Shown here one piece after another: positions 26,498-35,743 of a stretch of DNA of 64,000 nucleotides (position 1 is its first letter; the number at the start of each line of letters is the position of its first letter). The position numbers and the translations under genes are program-made. Below the pieces are notes generated by a model. That model had not been told where the DNA came from. It did not search any database and saw only the letters and a list, made by a program, of their open reading frames with translations. The stretch is from Cognatishimia activa (lineage in GTDB: Bacteria; Pseudomonadota; Alphaproteobacteria; Rhodobacterales; Rhodobacteraceae), in assembly GCF_026016445.1 (NCBI RefSeq), contig NZ_CP096147.1, forward strand, positions 2,516,501 to 2,580,500, read 5' to 3'.

Positions 26498-27445
26498 TCA
26501 TTCATTTTTCTCCAAATTCGCGACGATGCGCTGAGGATGAATCTTTCCGGTCGCGAGCTCCCAAAGAGCCCAGATATTTCCCGTGATCCTCCCTGTCCGT
26601 CGCACCCATCTTTCACACCAAACGAGCCTGACCAAGTTTGCCGCGAAATTTCGCAGAATTAATCTGGCTGCATGGTTTCTCCGCATAGTTCCTTTTCTCA
26701 TCAAATACAAAGGGTTGGCAATCTGGCTATACCCAAGAGCAACCCCAAACCTTTCACGACCTAAAGGTGTTCCACAATGGACGCCAACTAAACTACCTAT
26801 TCGGATAATTTTGCCATCCACACGGTTGGAAAAGTCTACATCTTCCTGCCAGCCATATTTCGGCAGAGCCTCATCAAACCGTTCTGTTCCAATCGAAGAC
26901 GTTCGAAAGGCCATATTGCATCCATAAAGTCCGTTGCATCTTCGATCCTCTATCGTTGTAGCTGGCTTCTGCGCTGACTTCTCAAACTGGGTAATTAATC
27001 GCTTTGCCTGAGTACAACTCATGCCACCGGTGTGGATTCCATCAGCAAGCAGTTGCCCGGTTACTCCCGCCACATCCGCATGCAAAGCAAAGGCTTTTGC
27101 AATCGATTGAACCGCATGTTTTTCAGCAAGGTAATCATCGTCCATGAAGAAGATCACATCGCAACTCTTTAACAATCGCTCTAGGGCAACGTTGCGTTGG
27201 CTCGTGAGACCTTCTGGGGAAAAAACGATATCCAGATCTGCGCTACTTCTTTCTTCGACATTGTCTGGAATGTCCATTGAGCCAGTTGCAACAACCAACA
27301 CCTGACATGGCGTGTATGTTTGGCGGTTCAGCCATTGCAATGTTTCAGCCAACTGGGCGGGGCGTCCCTTGGTGCAGATCGCAACTGCTACCCGCAACTT
27401 TTCCGGGGCGTTTGGTGCAGGATTTGACATCACTGAGCTCAACAT
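26498..27445 (-). CDS. Family 2 glycosyltransferase
   Basis: 315-residue GT-A transferase, probably adding a sugar to the lipid-linked polysaccharide repeat at the inner membrane. It opens with VAVAICTKGRP, has the nucleotide-sugar DXD motif in FFMDDDYL and the acceptor-side GWQEDVDFSNR stretch (ED/DXS type). The ATG at 27445 is chosen because GGAG precedes it by 6 bases and it overlaps the exoY-like stop by 7 bases; an upstream TTG at 27460 is less likely. Confidence 0.88.
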   Translation of the reverse strand: MLSSVMSNPAPNAPEKLRVAVAICTKGRPAQLAETLQWLNRQTYTPCQVLVVATGSMDIPDNVEERSSADLDIVFSPEGLTSQRNVALERLLKSCDVIFFMDDDYLAEKHAVQSIAKAFALHADVAGVTGQLLADGIHTGGMSCTQAKRLITQFEKSAQKPATTIEDRRCNGLYGCNMAFRTSSIGTERFDEALPKYGWQEDVDFSNRVDGKIIRIGSLVGVHCGTPLGRERFGVALGYSQIANPLYLMRKGTMRRNHAARLILRNFAANLVRLVWCERWVRRTGRITGNIWALWELATGKIHPQRIVANLEKNE

Positions 27446-28122
27446 CCGTTTCTCCGCCAAATCACACCAAATGTTTTGAAGAGGATATGCATATCCAGTT
27501 TGAAACTGAGGGCTTCAGCATAATCACGATCATGTTTGACGCGGTTTTCAAAGGACATACCCCTACGCCCCGATACCTGCCATAACCCCGTAATCCCCGG
27601 GCGCACGCAATCATATGCCTCGCGATGTTTTCCATATCTCAGCAGCTCATTTTCTGTGATTGGCCGCGGCCCAATTAAGCTCATGTCCCCCAGCAAGATG
27701 TTCCAAATCTGCGGCAACTCATCCAATCCTGTTTTGCGCAAGACCCGCCCCAACCGTGTAACGCGCGGGTCTTTTCGCAACTTCTGGGTTTCCTTCCATT
27801 CAAGCTGCAAAGCCTCATCAGACTTCAAAAGCACGACGAGGCGTTCTTCGGCATTCGGAACCATGGTTTGGATTTTCCAGCAACGAAATTTCCGGCCTTC
27901 TTGCCCGCATCTCAGATGACCAAAAAAACCTGCCCCACCCTCCCAGCGTGACAGGACGAACAGTATGAAAATGAACGGTAAAATTGCGGGGAGCATGAGG
28001 AGACAAGCCGTGATGTCGAACAGCCGCTTGAGCGAGCGGCGATATCCAAACTGAGGGTAAGAGCCCAGTCGAGACTTCCTAGCGGACAACGCGCGACCGT
28101 AGATTTTAAAAACTTCTGGCAA
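27439..28122 (-). CDS. Priming sugar phosphotransferase (ExoY/WcaJ type)
   Basis: Transfers the first sugar phosphate to undecaprenyl phosphate, starting repeat-unit synthesis. 227 residues of the bacterial sugar transferase family: an N-terminal KRLFDI followed by one hydrophobic segment (about 36-57), then the conserved catalytic blocks LRKTGLDELPQIWNILLGDM, SLIGPRP and RPGITGLWQVSGR. The short form without extra N-terminal membrane segments matches ExoY. Overlaps the downstream glycosyltransferase, so both are probably co-translated. Confidence 0.93.
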   Translation of the reverse strand: MPEVFKIYGRALSARKSRLGSYPQFGYRRSLKRLFDITACLLMLPAILPFIFILFVLSRWEGGAGFFGHLRCGQEGRKFRCWKIQTMVPNAEERLVVLLKSDEALQLEWKETQKLRKDPRVTRLGRVLRKTGLDELPQIWNILLGDMSLIGPRPITENELLRYGKHREAYDCVRPGITGLWQVSGRRGMSFENRVKHDRDYAEALSFKLDMHILFKTFGVIWRRNGC

Positions 28123-28288
28123 GGCAACATACCTCCTGCATTCAAGAGATGTCGACGCATCGACAAACTAGATGATGCCTCATGAACACATCCTGCTGTG
28201 TTCATAGGGGCGATCACTGCTGACCTGCCCGGATAGATTGTTATCGCTAAGAAAAATCTATCTATGGTTGTTTTCCTCTTTCCTACGA

Positions 28289-30436
28289 CTAAGCCCTTAA
28301 TGACCTGTTAAATTTGGATTTTATTACGTGTGAATCTGGATCCAACCGAGGATCTGACTTGTTCAGAACAAGAAGTGCAGGCTTGGCACCCAGATTTTGC
28401 AAGAGATCAAGACACGACGTGATTGCTCTTTTCGGCGTTCTCGAGAACTCCGCAATAAAGACGATTAGATCGGCATGCTCCACGAAGCGAAGACTGCCGG
28501 ACTGTTCCAATAACGGACGTCCATCTATGACAATCGTGTCATAGTTTTTCTGCATTTCTTGCAGCCGACTGGATAAAGATGAATACGCCCCTTCGCAGAG
28601 AAGCTCATTAATCTCCTTGCAGTCAAAGGCACCACCCTGCGTTTCTTCCAGATCATTAACTTGAGCTGCTGGGGCATCGCTGCTGATAAGCAGCGTTTTC
28701 TTTCCCGCTTCAGAGTGAAGATGTGACAATGCCAATGCAATGGTACTCCGCCCTTCTTTAGGTCGAGCGGATACCAGCAATATCACCTGAGACGTTGAAG
28801 ACGTTTGATGTGAAAGAAGCATCTTCATCTGACGAAGCCGCTCCGCAATGGGGGCACGCTTTGGGCTCTTTAATCGGGTCAAGATCTCCGAACTTGACTT
28901 GAGATGATCCTGAGGCAGTACGCATACAGCGGAATGATCTGTGAGACGCATGAATTCTTCACGTGAAAGCACACCACGTCCAAGCGCTTCAAGGATCAAG
29001 ACGGAAAAGAAACCAATGGATGCACCGATGCAGATACCAAAAAACGCCATAAACTTTGGTCTTGGCGCACTGGGCCCCGTAGGTATCTGAGCCAAGCTTA
29101 AGACACGTGCGTCAGGCAGCTGCAGCTCTGACTGCGCACGGACATCGGCCAGTCGTCCCACAAGTTTCTCATAGCTCTCACGCGCAGATTTCGCTTCGAT
29201 CTCAAACTGTCGAAGCTGCCTTGATGAGGCCATATCATCCAGGATCTGCGCCTGAAGTAAGTCGACCTCATTGCCCAGCGATCTTTCACTGGTCGACAGA
29301 GATCCAATTTCGTTCTCGTGAGCCTCTTTCAATCCCTTCACACTGTCCGCCAGTCGCTTATCCAATTGCTGCAAACCTAAGCGAATATTTGTCCGCTCCC
29401 GATGGTGTTCACCGAATTCAGAAGCCATTTGTCTTTCGGCCTGCCTCAGTTTCTCTTCCTCGGCGAGCAGGCTCAGGAATGGCTCGCGGTTCATCGTCAT
29501 TGCCACACTTCGAATGCCGCTCTTTTGAATGCTCAATTCGAGCGTATCGAGCCGCGCCTTGGCTGCGGATAGATTAGCTTGAACACCTGCACGCGCCTTT
29601 GCGAGTTCGGTGAGCTGCAAAGTCAGAACTTCTGATGAAGCCCCAAATACTTCCGCATGTTGTCGTCGTGCCGCCTCCACACGCAGATCGGCCTTGGTCA
29701 AAGCCAAACGCTGAGTTTCGACCAACTCTTCGTGCCACTGGCTGGCTTTTGCAGCGATAGTCTTTCGCTCAGAGACCTGCTTAGTGATGTATCGCTCGGT
29801 CAGAAGGTTCACCACTTCCGCTGACAAAACGGGGTTAACCGTCGTGACCTGCAACTTCACAACAAAGGAATTGCCAATTCGAGACACCGAAGTGCCTTGA
29901 GCGATCGTATGAACGATCCGAAGCAACGCCCGGTCATCAGATGATATCAGCGATTGGCGATTGGTGTTCTCTGGTGCCAGTAATTTCTTCAACCAATCGA
30001 CAACTCCCAACAGGCCAGAATACGTTCCAACACCGGGATCGAGCGATTGAAGATGCGCATAGCCCAACGTTTTCACAACGTCATGAATGGCGGAAAAGGA
30101 GGCGATCCGAGCGACCTCACTTTCGACAGTCGCGGTCGTAAGGTCCAAGTCTGCAACGACCTGTGTCTCGGCAGTGATCAAGTTATACTCACGCGGATCC
30201 AGCAGCACCGTCGCTTCGGCTTTGAACTGCTCTGACTGCCGCGCGGCAAGCATAAAGAAAGTTAATCCGGCGAAGAAAGAGCACGCAAGAATATGCCATT
30301 TCCGAAGCCACAAGACCCGCAACACCCGTGTGGTATCCGGTATCGTCGCCATTGGATCAGCCACTTGGGCATAGGCACTAGGCGGTTCTTCGACACGCCC
30401 CTCCCGTCCTGTTCTGGAACTTTCAAAAAAGTTCAC
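28289..30436 (-). CDS. ExoP/Wzc-like polysaccharide co-polymerase with degenerate kinase domain
   Basis: 715-residue inner-membrane protein that would control chain length and export. Wzz domain with membrane segments at about 46-65 and 462-482, a long periplasmic coiled coil (about 220-430) and a proline-rich PTGPSAPRPK stretch before the second segment. The cytoplasmic tail resembles a BY-kinase, but Walker A reads ARPKEGRST with Arg563 in place of the essential lysine, Walker A' reads LLISSDAP in place of LLIDxDxR, and no C-terminal tyrosine cluster exists. Kinase activity is therefore doubtful. It is divergent from the flippase gene. Confidence 0.88.
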   Translation of the reverse strand: MNFFESSRTGREGRVEEPPSAYAQVADPMATIPDTTRVLRVLWLRKWHILACSFFAGLTFFMLAARQSEQFKAEATVLLDPREYNLITAETQVVADLDLTTATVESEVARIASFSAIHDVVKTLGYAHLQSLDPGVGTYSGLLGVVDWLKKLLAPENTNRQSLISSDDRALLRIVHTIAQGTSVSRIGNSFVVKLQVTTVNPVLSAEVVNLLTERYITKQVSERKTIAAKASQWHEELVETQRLALTKADLRVEAARRQHAEVFGASSEVLTLQLTELAKARAGVQANLSAAKARLDTLELSIQKSGIRSVAMTMNREPFLSLLAEEEKLRQAERQMASEFGEHHRERTNIRLGLQQLDKRLADSVKGLKEAHENEIGSLSTSERSLGNEVDLLQAQILDDMASSRQLRQFEIEAKSARESYEKLVGRLADVRAQSELQLPDARVLSLAQIPTGPSAPRPKFMAFFGICIGASIGFFSVLILEALGRGVLSREEFMRLTDHSAVCVLPQDHLKSSSEILTRLKSPKRAPIAERLRQMKMLLSHQTSSTSQVILLVSARPKEGRSTIALALSHLHSEAGKKTLLISSDAPAAQVNDLEETQGGAFDCKEINELLCEGAYSSLSSRLQEMQKNYDTIVIDGRPLLEQSGSLRFVEHADLIVFIAEFSRTPKRAITSCLDLLQNLGAKPALLVLNKSDPRLDPDSHVIKSKFNRSLRA

Positions 30437-30593
30437 TCAATCCCTCTCTAACCAAACTGGCATCCCTCTCGGCCATCAGGTGCCACGCTTAAGAGATCGC
30501 CCTCTGCAAGAGATTCCCGTGCAGATTTTATTTACTTTTTAATGAAATAACGTCGGAAGGTTTAACAAAGGCTTTACAGCCAAGGGGCTTTGC

Positions 30594-32054
30594 GTGACCC
30601 GATTTCCCCCTGTGTTAGAGACGAAATCGACCGCTTTTTTGCCGAATGCGGTGATTGCGATTTTGGGGCAATCCTCGCAACAAATCTCCTCCCTCATCCT
30701 CGCCCTCTTGGCCGCAATGGTTTTATCCGTCGCGGATTATGGGCTTTTTATGCTGGCTGTAGCGGTCATTGAATTCGTGATCCTTTTCGCCCACGCAGGG
30801 TTTTTCCATCACTTCATTCATAGTGAAAAATCTGCTGAGACATTCAGGAGCACGATGTTCCTATGCATAACCGGAATCGGCTTGCTGGGAGGCATTGCAG
30901 TTTGGCTGCTCGCCCCCCATCTGGCGAAGCTTTTCGGCACGCCGGATTTGACATCTGTCTTACGTATTCTGGCGGTGTTGCAGCCCTTCGGCGCAGTCAT
31001 TGCTTGGTCGACAGCCGCGCTTATCCGAGAAGGTCGGACGCGGCGATACTATGAAATCTTGTGCGTCGGAAATACTTGTTCTCTGATTGCAGGTGCCGCG
31101 CTTTTGTTGGTCTGGCCATCGATTTATGCTCTGGTTTTTTATCGCATCCTTCGCGTTTCGATTAATCTCGGTCTCTTTCTGCGTGCGGCACCTGTGCCAA
31201 AATTTCTTCTATTCGATACGAAGGATTTCAAAGCGGCTTTGCGTTTCGCACGCGGGATATATGGGGCCAAACTGTCAGACTACATTTCAAATTTCGGCGC
31301 TGATTTACTACTCGCCTATATGTTCTCAACCAGTGAATCCGGGCTGTATCGAATTGCAAATCGACTGGCCGTTGCAGCGACCGAAGTTGTCGTATTGCCT
31401 TTACGAATTCACGCAACCAAAGCTTTCGCTAAATGCACGCAAAAAGCTCGATCTATGACGCAGGAGTATTCAAATTTTTTGTCGTCCGGCAGCGTCATGA
31501 TTGGAGGAATGAGTTGGTTGATTTTTTTCCTAGCGGATGATCTTGTGACATTGCTTTTCCGCTCTGATTACGTCGGTGCAGTCATCATCATACAAATTTT
31601 GGCTTTTCGCGCATTGGCACTTTGGCCATATCAACTGTTTGAGCCTGTGCTGATGGCTCTGAACAAAACCACAACGATATTTGTTCTCTCTCTCTTATGG
31701 CTGCTTATGTCCGTTCTAGTTGTGCTGTTCGCATCGCCTCAAGGGATGATCATTTTGTCGGCGGCACAGGTTTTAGGGGCAATCGTCATCTCTCTGGTGG
31801 CTTGCAATGTTCTCACTTCAATCCAAGGCATCGACGTGAGGACCGCGGCGTTTAAATCCAGTTCGGCGCTGATACTGGTAATTGCTTTCGGCGGTCTAGC
31901 ACACCTCAGCGGACTTTGGATTGAGAGCCGCGTCGCGGGCTTAGAAACCCAGCTTTTTCTGCGTGTGGCATCACTCATCGCATTGGGTGTTGGTATGTTG
32001 CTTATTGCGTCGAGAACCCAGAGGCTAACTTGGGATGTCTTTGAGAGCCGCTAG
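30594..32054 (+). CDS. Oligosaccharide flippase (Wzx-like)
   Basis: 486-residue polytopic membrane protein with about twelve to fourteen hydrophobic segments, of the polysaccharide biosynthesis/MOP superfamily. It would flip the lipid-linked repeat across the inner membrane. The opening region (ILGQSSQQISSLILALLAAMVLSVADYGLFMLA) is typical for Wzx. The start is GTG at 30594 with AAGGGG upstream. It is convergent with the acyltransferase gene, overlapping it by 4 bases, and shares a 157-base divergent region with the co-polymerase gene. Confidence 0.85.
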   Translation: MTRFPPVLETKSTAFLPNAVIAILGQSSQQISSLILALLAAMVLSVADYGLFMLAVAVIEFVILFAHAGFFHHFIHSEKSAETFRSTMFLCITGIGLLGGIAVWLLAPHLAKLFGTPDLTSVLRILAVLQPFGAVIAWSTAALIREGRTRRYYEILCVGNTCSLIAGAALLLVWPSIYALVFYRILRVSINLGLFLRAAPVPKFLLFDTKDFKAALRFARGIYGAKLSDYISNFGADLLLAYMFSTSESGLYRIANRLAVAATEVVVLPLRIHATKAFAKCTQKARSMTQEYSNFLSSGSVMIGGMSWLIFFLADDLVTLLFRSDYVGAVIIIQILAFRALALWPYQLFEPVLMALNKTTTIFVLSLLWLLMSVLVVLFASPQGMIILSAAQVLGAIVISLVACNVLTSIQGIDVRTAAFKSSSALILVIAFGGLAHLSGLWIESRVAGLETQLFLRVASLIALGVGMLLIASRTQRLTWDVFESR

Positions 32055-33043
32055 TTTGCCTGCCAACCCAGCGCCGAACTGATGCGCAAATTTCGTGCGA
32101 GCAAAGCAAGCGCCAGAGGTCCAGCCAAACCCAGACAAGTTGCGGTCAAAGTCACGAACCAAAGGCTATCGGCTCCCAATGCAACAAGGACGATGCGCGT
32201 GCCCGCTGTGAACAGTATGTGTAAAACAAACACTGCCATCGAGTGGCGTCCAATCATGCGGAGAAGCGCCAAAATGGATGACTTCGGACGTTTCAAAGTT
32301 AACGCTTTAGCTGATGCAAAGATCAAAACCGGGCTAATCAACATCGCGGGTAAATATCGAAACTGATCTGCGGGGTATCCATTGATTTCCTCTCGGGCTT
32401 CAAACCAAGCGAAGTAGATCATGATTGCAGCGACAGCGGCGCAAATCCAAACAACATATCTGAATTGGACCTGCCTGAGGTCCGTCAGCGAAATCGTACT
32501 CGCCAGCAAGAACAACCCAACAAATCGGAAGTTTGGAACGGGGGGTTCGTAGATGTAGGGGAAAATTAGAAACAGCCCTCCTGCAATGACGACAATGCGC
32601 CTAGGCGCGCTGCCTAGCGCGCGCCGTATCAAGAGAGCAATCAACAATACATATAAGAACCACATCACGGCGGGAGGGTTCCATAAGATCCGCCAGGGCG
32701 CGTAGGTTGCGAGGGCGCGGTTGGTGTACTCGCTCAGCATGAAGTGGGTCGCAAGCAGTAGATTGGACCACAGCAAATATGGCCAAACAATTCGGGACAG
32801 CATGTGACGCGTGAAAGATGGCAATGGTTGCACGATCAGGCGCCCACACATGCCACCCGCCAAAACAAACAGCACAGGCATATGAACGCCGTAGACAACG
32901 ATCAGTAAAAATCGGCTAAGTTGGGTACTTTCAAAATTTGTAGATGCACCGATCAGCGCATGGCCGAACACCACAAGCAGCATCGCTATTCCTCTGGAGA
33001 GGTCGATCCACTCCACTCGATGTGTGTGCTCTGTTCTGATCAT
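32051..33043 (-). CDS. Membrane acyltransferase, probable polysaccharide O-acyltransferase
   Basis: 330-residue integral membrane protein of the acyltransferase 3 family, which transfers acetyl, succinyl or similar groups to exported sugars. The family opening RVEWIDLSRGIAMLLVVFGHAL has the key histidine; about ten membrane segments follow, with FVLHILF near the end. The ATG at 33043 overlaps the upstream polymerase-like stop (ATGA); a longer upstream reading lies inside that gene and lacks homology. The acyl group cannot be predicted. Confidence 0.86.
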   Translation of the reverse strand: MIRTEHTHRVEWIDLSRGIAMLLVVFGHALIGASTNFESTQLSRFLLIVVYGVHMPVLFVLAGGMCGRLIVQPLPSFTRHMLSRIVWPYLLWSNLLLATHFMLSEYTNRALATYAPWRILWNPPAVMWFLYVLLIALLIRRALGSAPRRIVVIAGGLFLIFPYIYEPPVPNFRFVGLFLLASTISLTDLRQVQFRYVVWICAAVAAIMIYFAWFEAREEINGYPADQFRYLPAMLISPVLIFASAKALTLKRPKSSILALLRMIGRHSMAVFVLHILFTAGTRIVLVALGADSLWFVTLTATCLGLAGPLALALLARNLRISSALGWQAN

Positions 33044-34461
33044 GACCGAACAAGAAATTGGTATGACTTTGACTGTGCCGCGCTTGGATTGCCAGCACTG
33101 GCGGCTGCCATCTGGTCCAATCCCACCGCCAGGCCGCACATAATAAAAAAGGGCAAACCAGGATTTGGATAAGGCGTGGTAAGTGCGGATTGGCAGAGCA
33201 CTGCCAAACACCCGCATCTCAGTGCACTTGCGAGTTCAAAACACTCGGATTGAAACGGTGGCTTCGTAGCCGGCGGTCTCAGCACCCTGAAAAGGAACCA
33301 TCCAAATACCAGTGCGCCAGGCCAACCCAAATTCCCAAGCACTGCGAATCCAAAACCCGAGGCTCGGACACTTCCGATCCCCAAACCCAGTCCAAAACTC
33401 TCTGAAAAGTTAGATAACGCCTGCGCATTCCAGCTAAACCTCTCCTGCCCAGAGTCAGAAAGCGCTTTGTCCAAAAACAATACTTCGACAAGGGTGTGAG
33501 CAGTTGCTGAGAACTCTATCCAAATCCACATTCCGCTCACCAATGCCGGCAGGGCTCCTAGAAGGCAGACATAAATCCCAAATCGCCTCTGAGATATCGC
33601 ATCAGCCACTGCGTGCCACATCAGGAAAGCGGAGCTGAAAAGTATGACGTTTGCGATGGTCGCACTTGAGGTCGAACGAAGTGCCAGAATGAGCATCGCA
33701 AACATCATGACCCCAGCGGCAAAGCTGCGCATGTTACCGAACCAATACCTCAACCAAAAACCATAAAGACCAACGGTATAGAGACCAAAACTCGCCGGTT
33801 CTGTATGGCCCCCGATCAAGCGTCTTACCGATCCAAAGTGTTGGTCCACCAAGATAGCTTGGTGGACCGTTCTGATCCGATCTAATACCTGCGCGAACCC
33901 AATGGGGTAGCTGACCCAGTCCAGGAGGCTGACCGAGACATGTAGAAAACTCGCAACGCAGACAGCTCGCAGAATGAGCAACCCATCACCCGAACGCCAT
34001 TCCACAACGCTGACTGCGAAAAACACCAGCGCGCCAAGCAAAAACCGAATGGCCTGTGCAGGTTGTGCTGCAGAAGGAACCAAAGGCGCCAGGTCGATAA
34101 ACAGGCGTCCATCGACACTTTGAATGAGATAGACCGCGGCTCTATCCGCAAAGATTCTAGGTAGAAAATAGGCGCCCAACAGAATGATGACGCAAAGAAC
34201 CAGCAACAAAAATCCGGGAGTTCCCGGCCATAAACTGGCGACAACCCTGTCCAGTTTGATGCGGATTACTACTGCCAGCACATAGGCGATCGCGCAGAAA
34301 TCTAGCAGTAAAACATTACCGATCCCGTTGGCGGAAAAAACAGCCGTCGCGCCAAAAGGCATCGCTGCAAACACTGCCCAAAGTCCCCGTTTGGGACCAA
34401 ACACCAAGATCCATGCAAATAATGCCAATCCGATGGGTGTTGACGGAACAAATGAAATCAA
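33040..34461 (-). CDS. Polysaccharide polymerase/O-antigen-ligase-like membrane protein
   Basis: 473-residue protein with about ten to twelve hydrophobic segments and a large periplasmic loop. Wzy/ExoQ/WaaL-type proteins are poorly conserved, so the call rests on topology, the FGLGLGIGSVRASGF stretch (resembling the GxGxGS-type segment of ligases and polymerases), and its place among polysaccharide genes. It overlaps the acyltransferase by 4 bases. It would polymerise flipped repeats in the periplasm; no other polymerase candidate is in the locus. Confidence 0.72.
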   Translation of the reverse strand: MISFVPSTPIGLALFAWILVFGPKRGLWAVFAAMPFGATAVFSANGIGNVLLLDFCAIAYVLAVVIRIKLDRVVASLWPGTPGFLLLVLCVIILLGAYFLPRIFADRAAVYLIQSVDGRLFIDLAPLVPSAAQPAQAIRFLLGALVFFAVSVVEWRSGDGLLILRAVCVASFLHVSVSLLDWVSYPIGFAQVLDRIRTVHQAILVDQHFGSVRRLIGGHTEPASFGLYTVGLYGFWLRYWFGNMRSFAAGVMMFAMLILALRSTSSATIANVILFSSAFLMWHAVADAISQRRFGIYVCLLGALPALVSGMWIWIEFSATAHTLVEVLFLDKALSDSGQERFSWNAQALSNFSESFGLGLGIGSVRASGFGFAVLGNLGWPGALVFGWFLFRVLRPPATKPPFQSECFELASALRCGCLAVLCQSALTTPYPNPGLPFFIMCGLAVGLDQMAAASAGNPSAAQSKSYQFLVRS

Positions 34462-34615
34462 TCGCCAAACCTAATAGCCTACAACCACTCCGAGCCAACG
34501 CGACAGCTCGGCCCAAAAAGACTTCCATTCTGTTCTTAACAAATTGCAAAGAATTTTCGTCAAATCTGTAGCGAATGCTGACCCTGATCGCAGTGAACGC
34601 TATGGGATTTCTGTT

Positions 34616-35743
34616 TTGGAAAGACTTCTGATCAACGCCCGCTTTCGAGACCGCCCGATGACGGGTGTGGACAGGGTGGCACAAGAACTATTGACCGCTT
34701 TGCAGAAACTTCCAGAGTTTCAAATTCGCTTCTCTATGCAGGAAGTGCGCCCCCCAAAATCCTTAGAGGCCTCATCTGGAGCCAATCAAATACGGCGCTT
34801 TTTGTGGGAGCAGCGGGCGCTTTCCAAATTGTCCCGACGTGATCTACTTTTCTCGCCATGCAATGCTGGCCCGGTGTTTTCACGCAACCATATTGTCTTT
34901 ATTCACGACGCTCAGGCGTTTCACGCGCAAGACAGCTATTCGCTCGCATTCCGGACATATTACAAGCGATTGTTGCCATTGCTCGGATACGGCGCAAAGG
35001 CAGTCGTGGTCCCATCTGAATTTACGAAAGCACAGTTGGTTCAACATAAGATCGCGCCGGGTCACAATATCTCTGTTGTTCCGAACGGGTCCGATCACAT
35101 CCTACGCATTCAGCCCCAACCCAATACGCTGCAAAAGTTCGGTTTGACCGATAAGAAATTCTTTCTCGCCATCGGCAGCTTAGCGCCTCACAAGAACCTC
35201 GACATGTTGGCACGAGCCTCCCATGGCCGATCAGATCGTGACGTCCCAGTTGTCATTGCAGGAGGAGGCGATGAACGCATTTTCCGGAAGATCGGGATCA
35301 AACAAAGCCGATCATTAAGACTGCTTGGCAGGGTCACTGATCAAGAGTTGCGCGCCCTATATGCCCACGCCACAGCCCTCCTTTTTCCTTCAAAAACAGA
35401 AGGATTTGGCCTGCCCGCGGCCGAAGCCATGGCATGTGGCTGCCCCGTCGTTTCAACAACGGCGGGCGCTGTGCCTGAAGTTTGTGGGAAGGCGACATGG
35501 TCTATTTCACCAAGTGATCAACAAGGATGGACCACTGCGATGGAAAAGCTGTCGTGCGATGTCAATTTGCAAAGTCACTTCAGCAAGATGGGGAAAGACA
35601 GGGCAGCCCAGTTTACTTGGCGTGCAGCTGCTGAAAAACTACTCCCCATCATGCTCAACTGCTCACCCGTATATGGTGGAAAATCCGGCAGGGGCAGCAT
35701 AGGTAAAGTCCTGCACCGCTCCGACCAATGTGGCGCGCGCTAG
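34616..35743 (+). CDS. Family 4 (GT-B) glycosyltransferase
   Basis: About 375 residues. The N-terminal acceptor half starts with RLLINARFRDRPMTGVDRVAQEL; the C-terminal nucleotide-sugar half has AIGSLAPHKNLDML and the EX7E motif in EGFGLPAAEAM. The TTG at 34616 has GGGA 8 bases upstream and begins just before the conserved first strand; another TTG at 34544 would add 24 non-conserved residues. The last 27 residues lie antisense to the end of the SGNH/SPRY-like gene (81-base convergent overlap) and look like read-on beyond the family's normal end. Confidence 0.83.
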   Translation: MERLLINARFRDRPMTGVDRVAQELLTALQKLPEFQIRFSMQEVRPPKSLEASSGANQIRRFLWEQRALSKLSRRDLLFSPCNAGPVFSRNHIVFIHDAQAFHAQDSYSLAFRTYYKRLLPLLGYGAKAVVVPSEFTKAQLVQHKIAPGHNISVVPNGSDHILRIQPQPNTLQKFGLTDKKFFLAIGSLAPHKNLDMLARASHGRSDRDVPVVIAGGGDERIFRKIGIKQSRSLRLLGRVTDQELRALYAHATALLFPSKTEGFGLPAAEAMACGCPVVSTTAGAVPEVCGKATWSISPSDQQGWTTAMEKLSCDVNLQSHFSKMGKDRAAQFTWRAAAEKLLPIMLNCSPVYGGKSGRGSIGKVLHRSDQCGAR

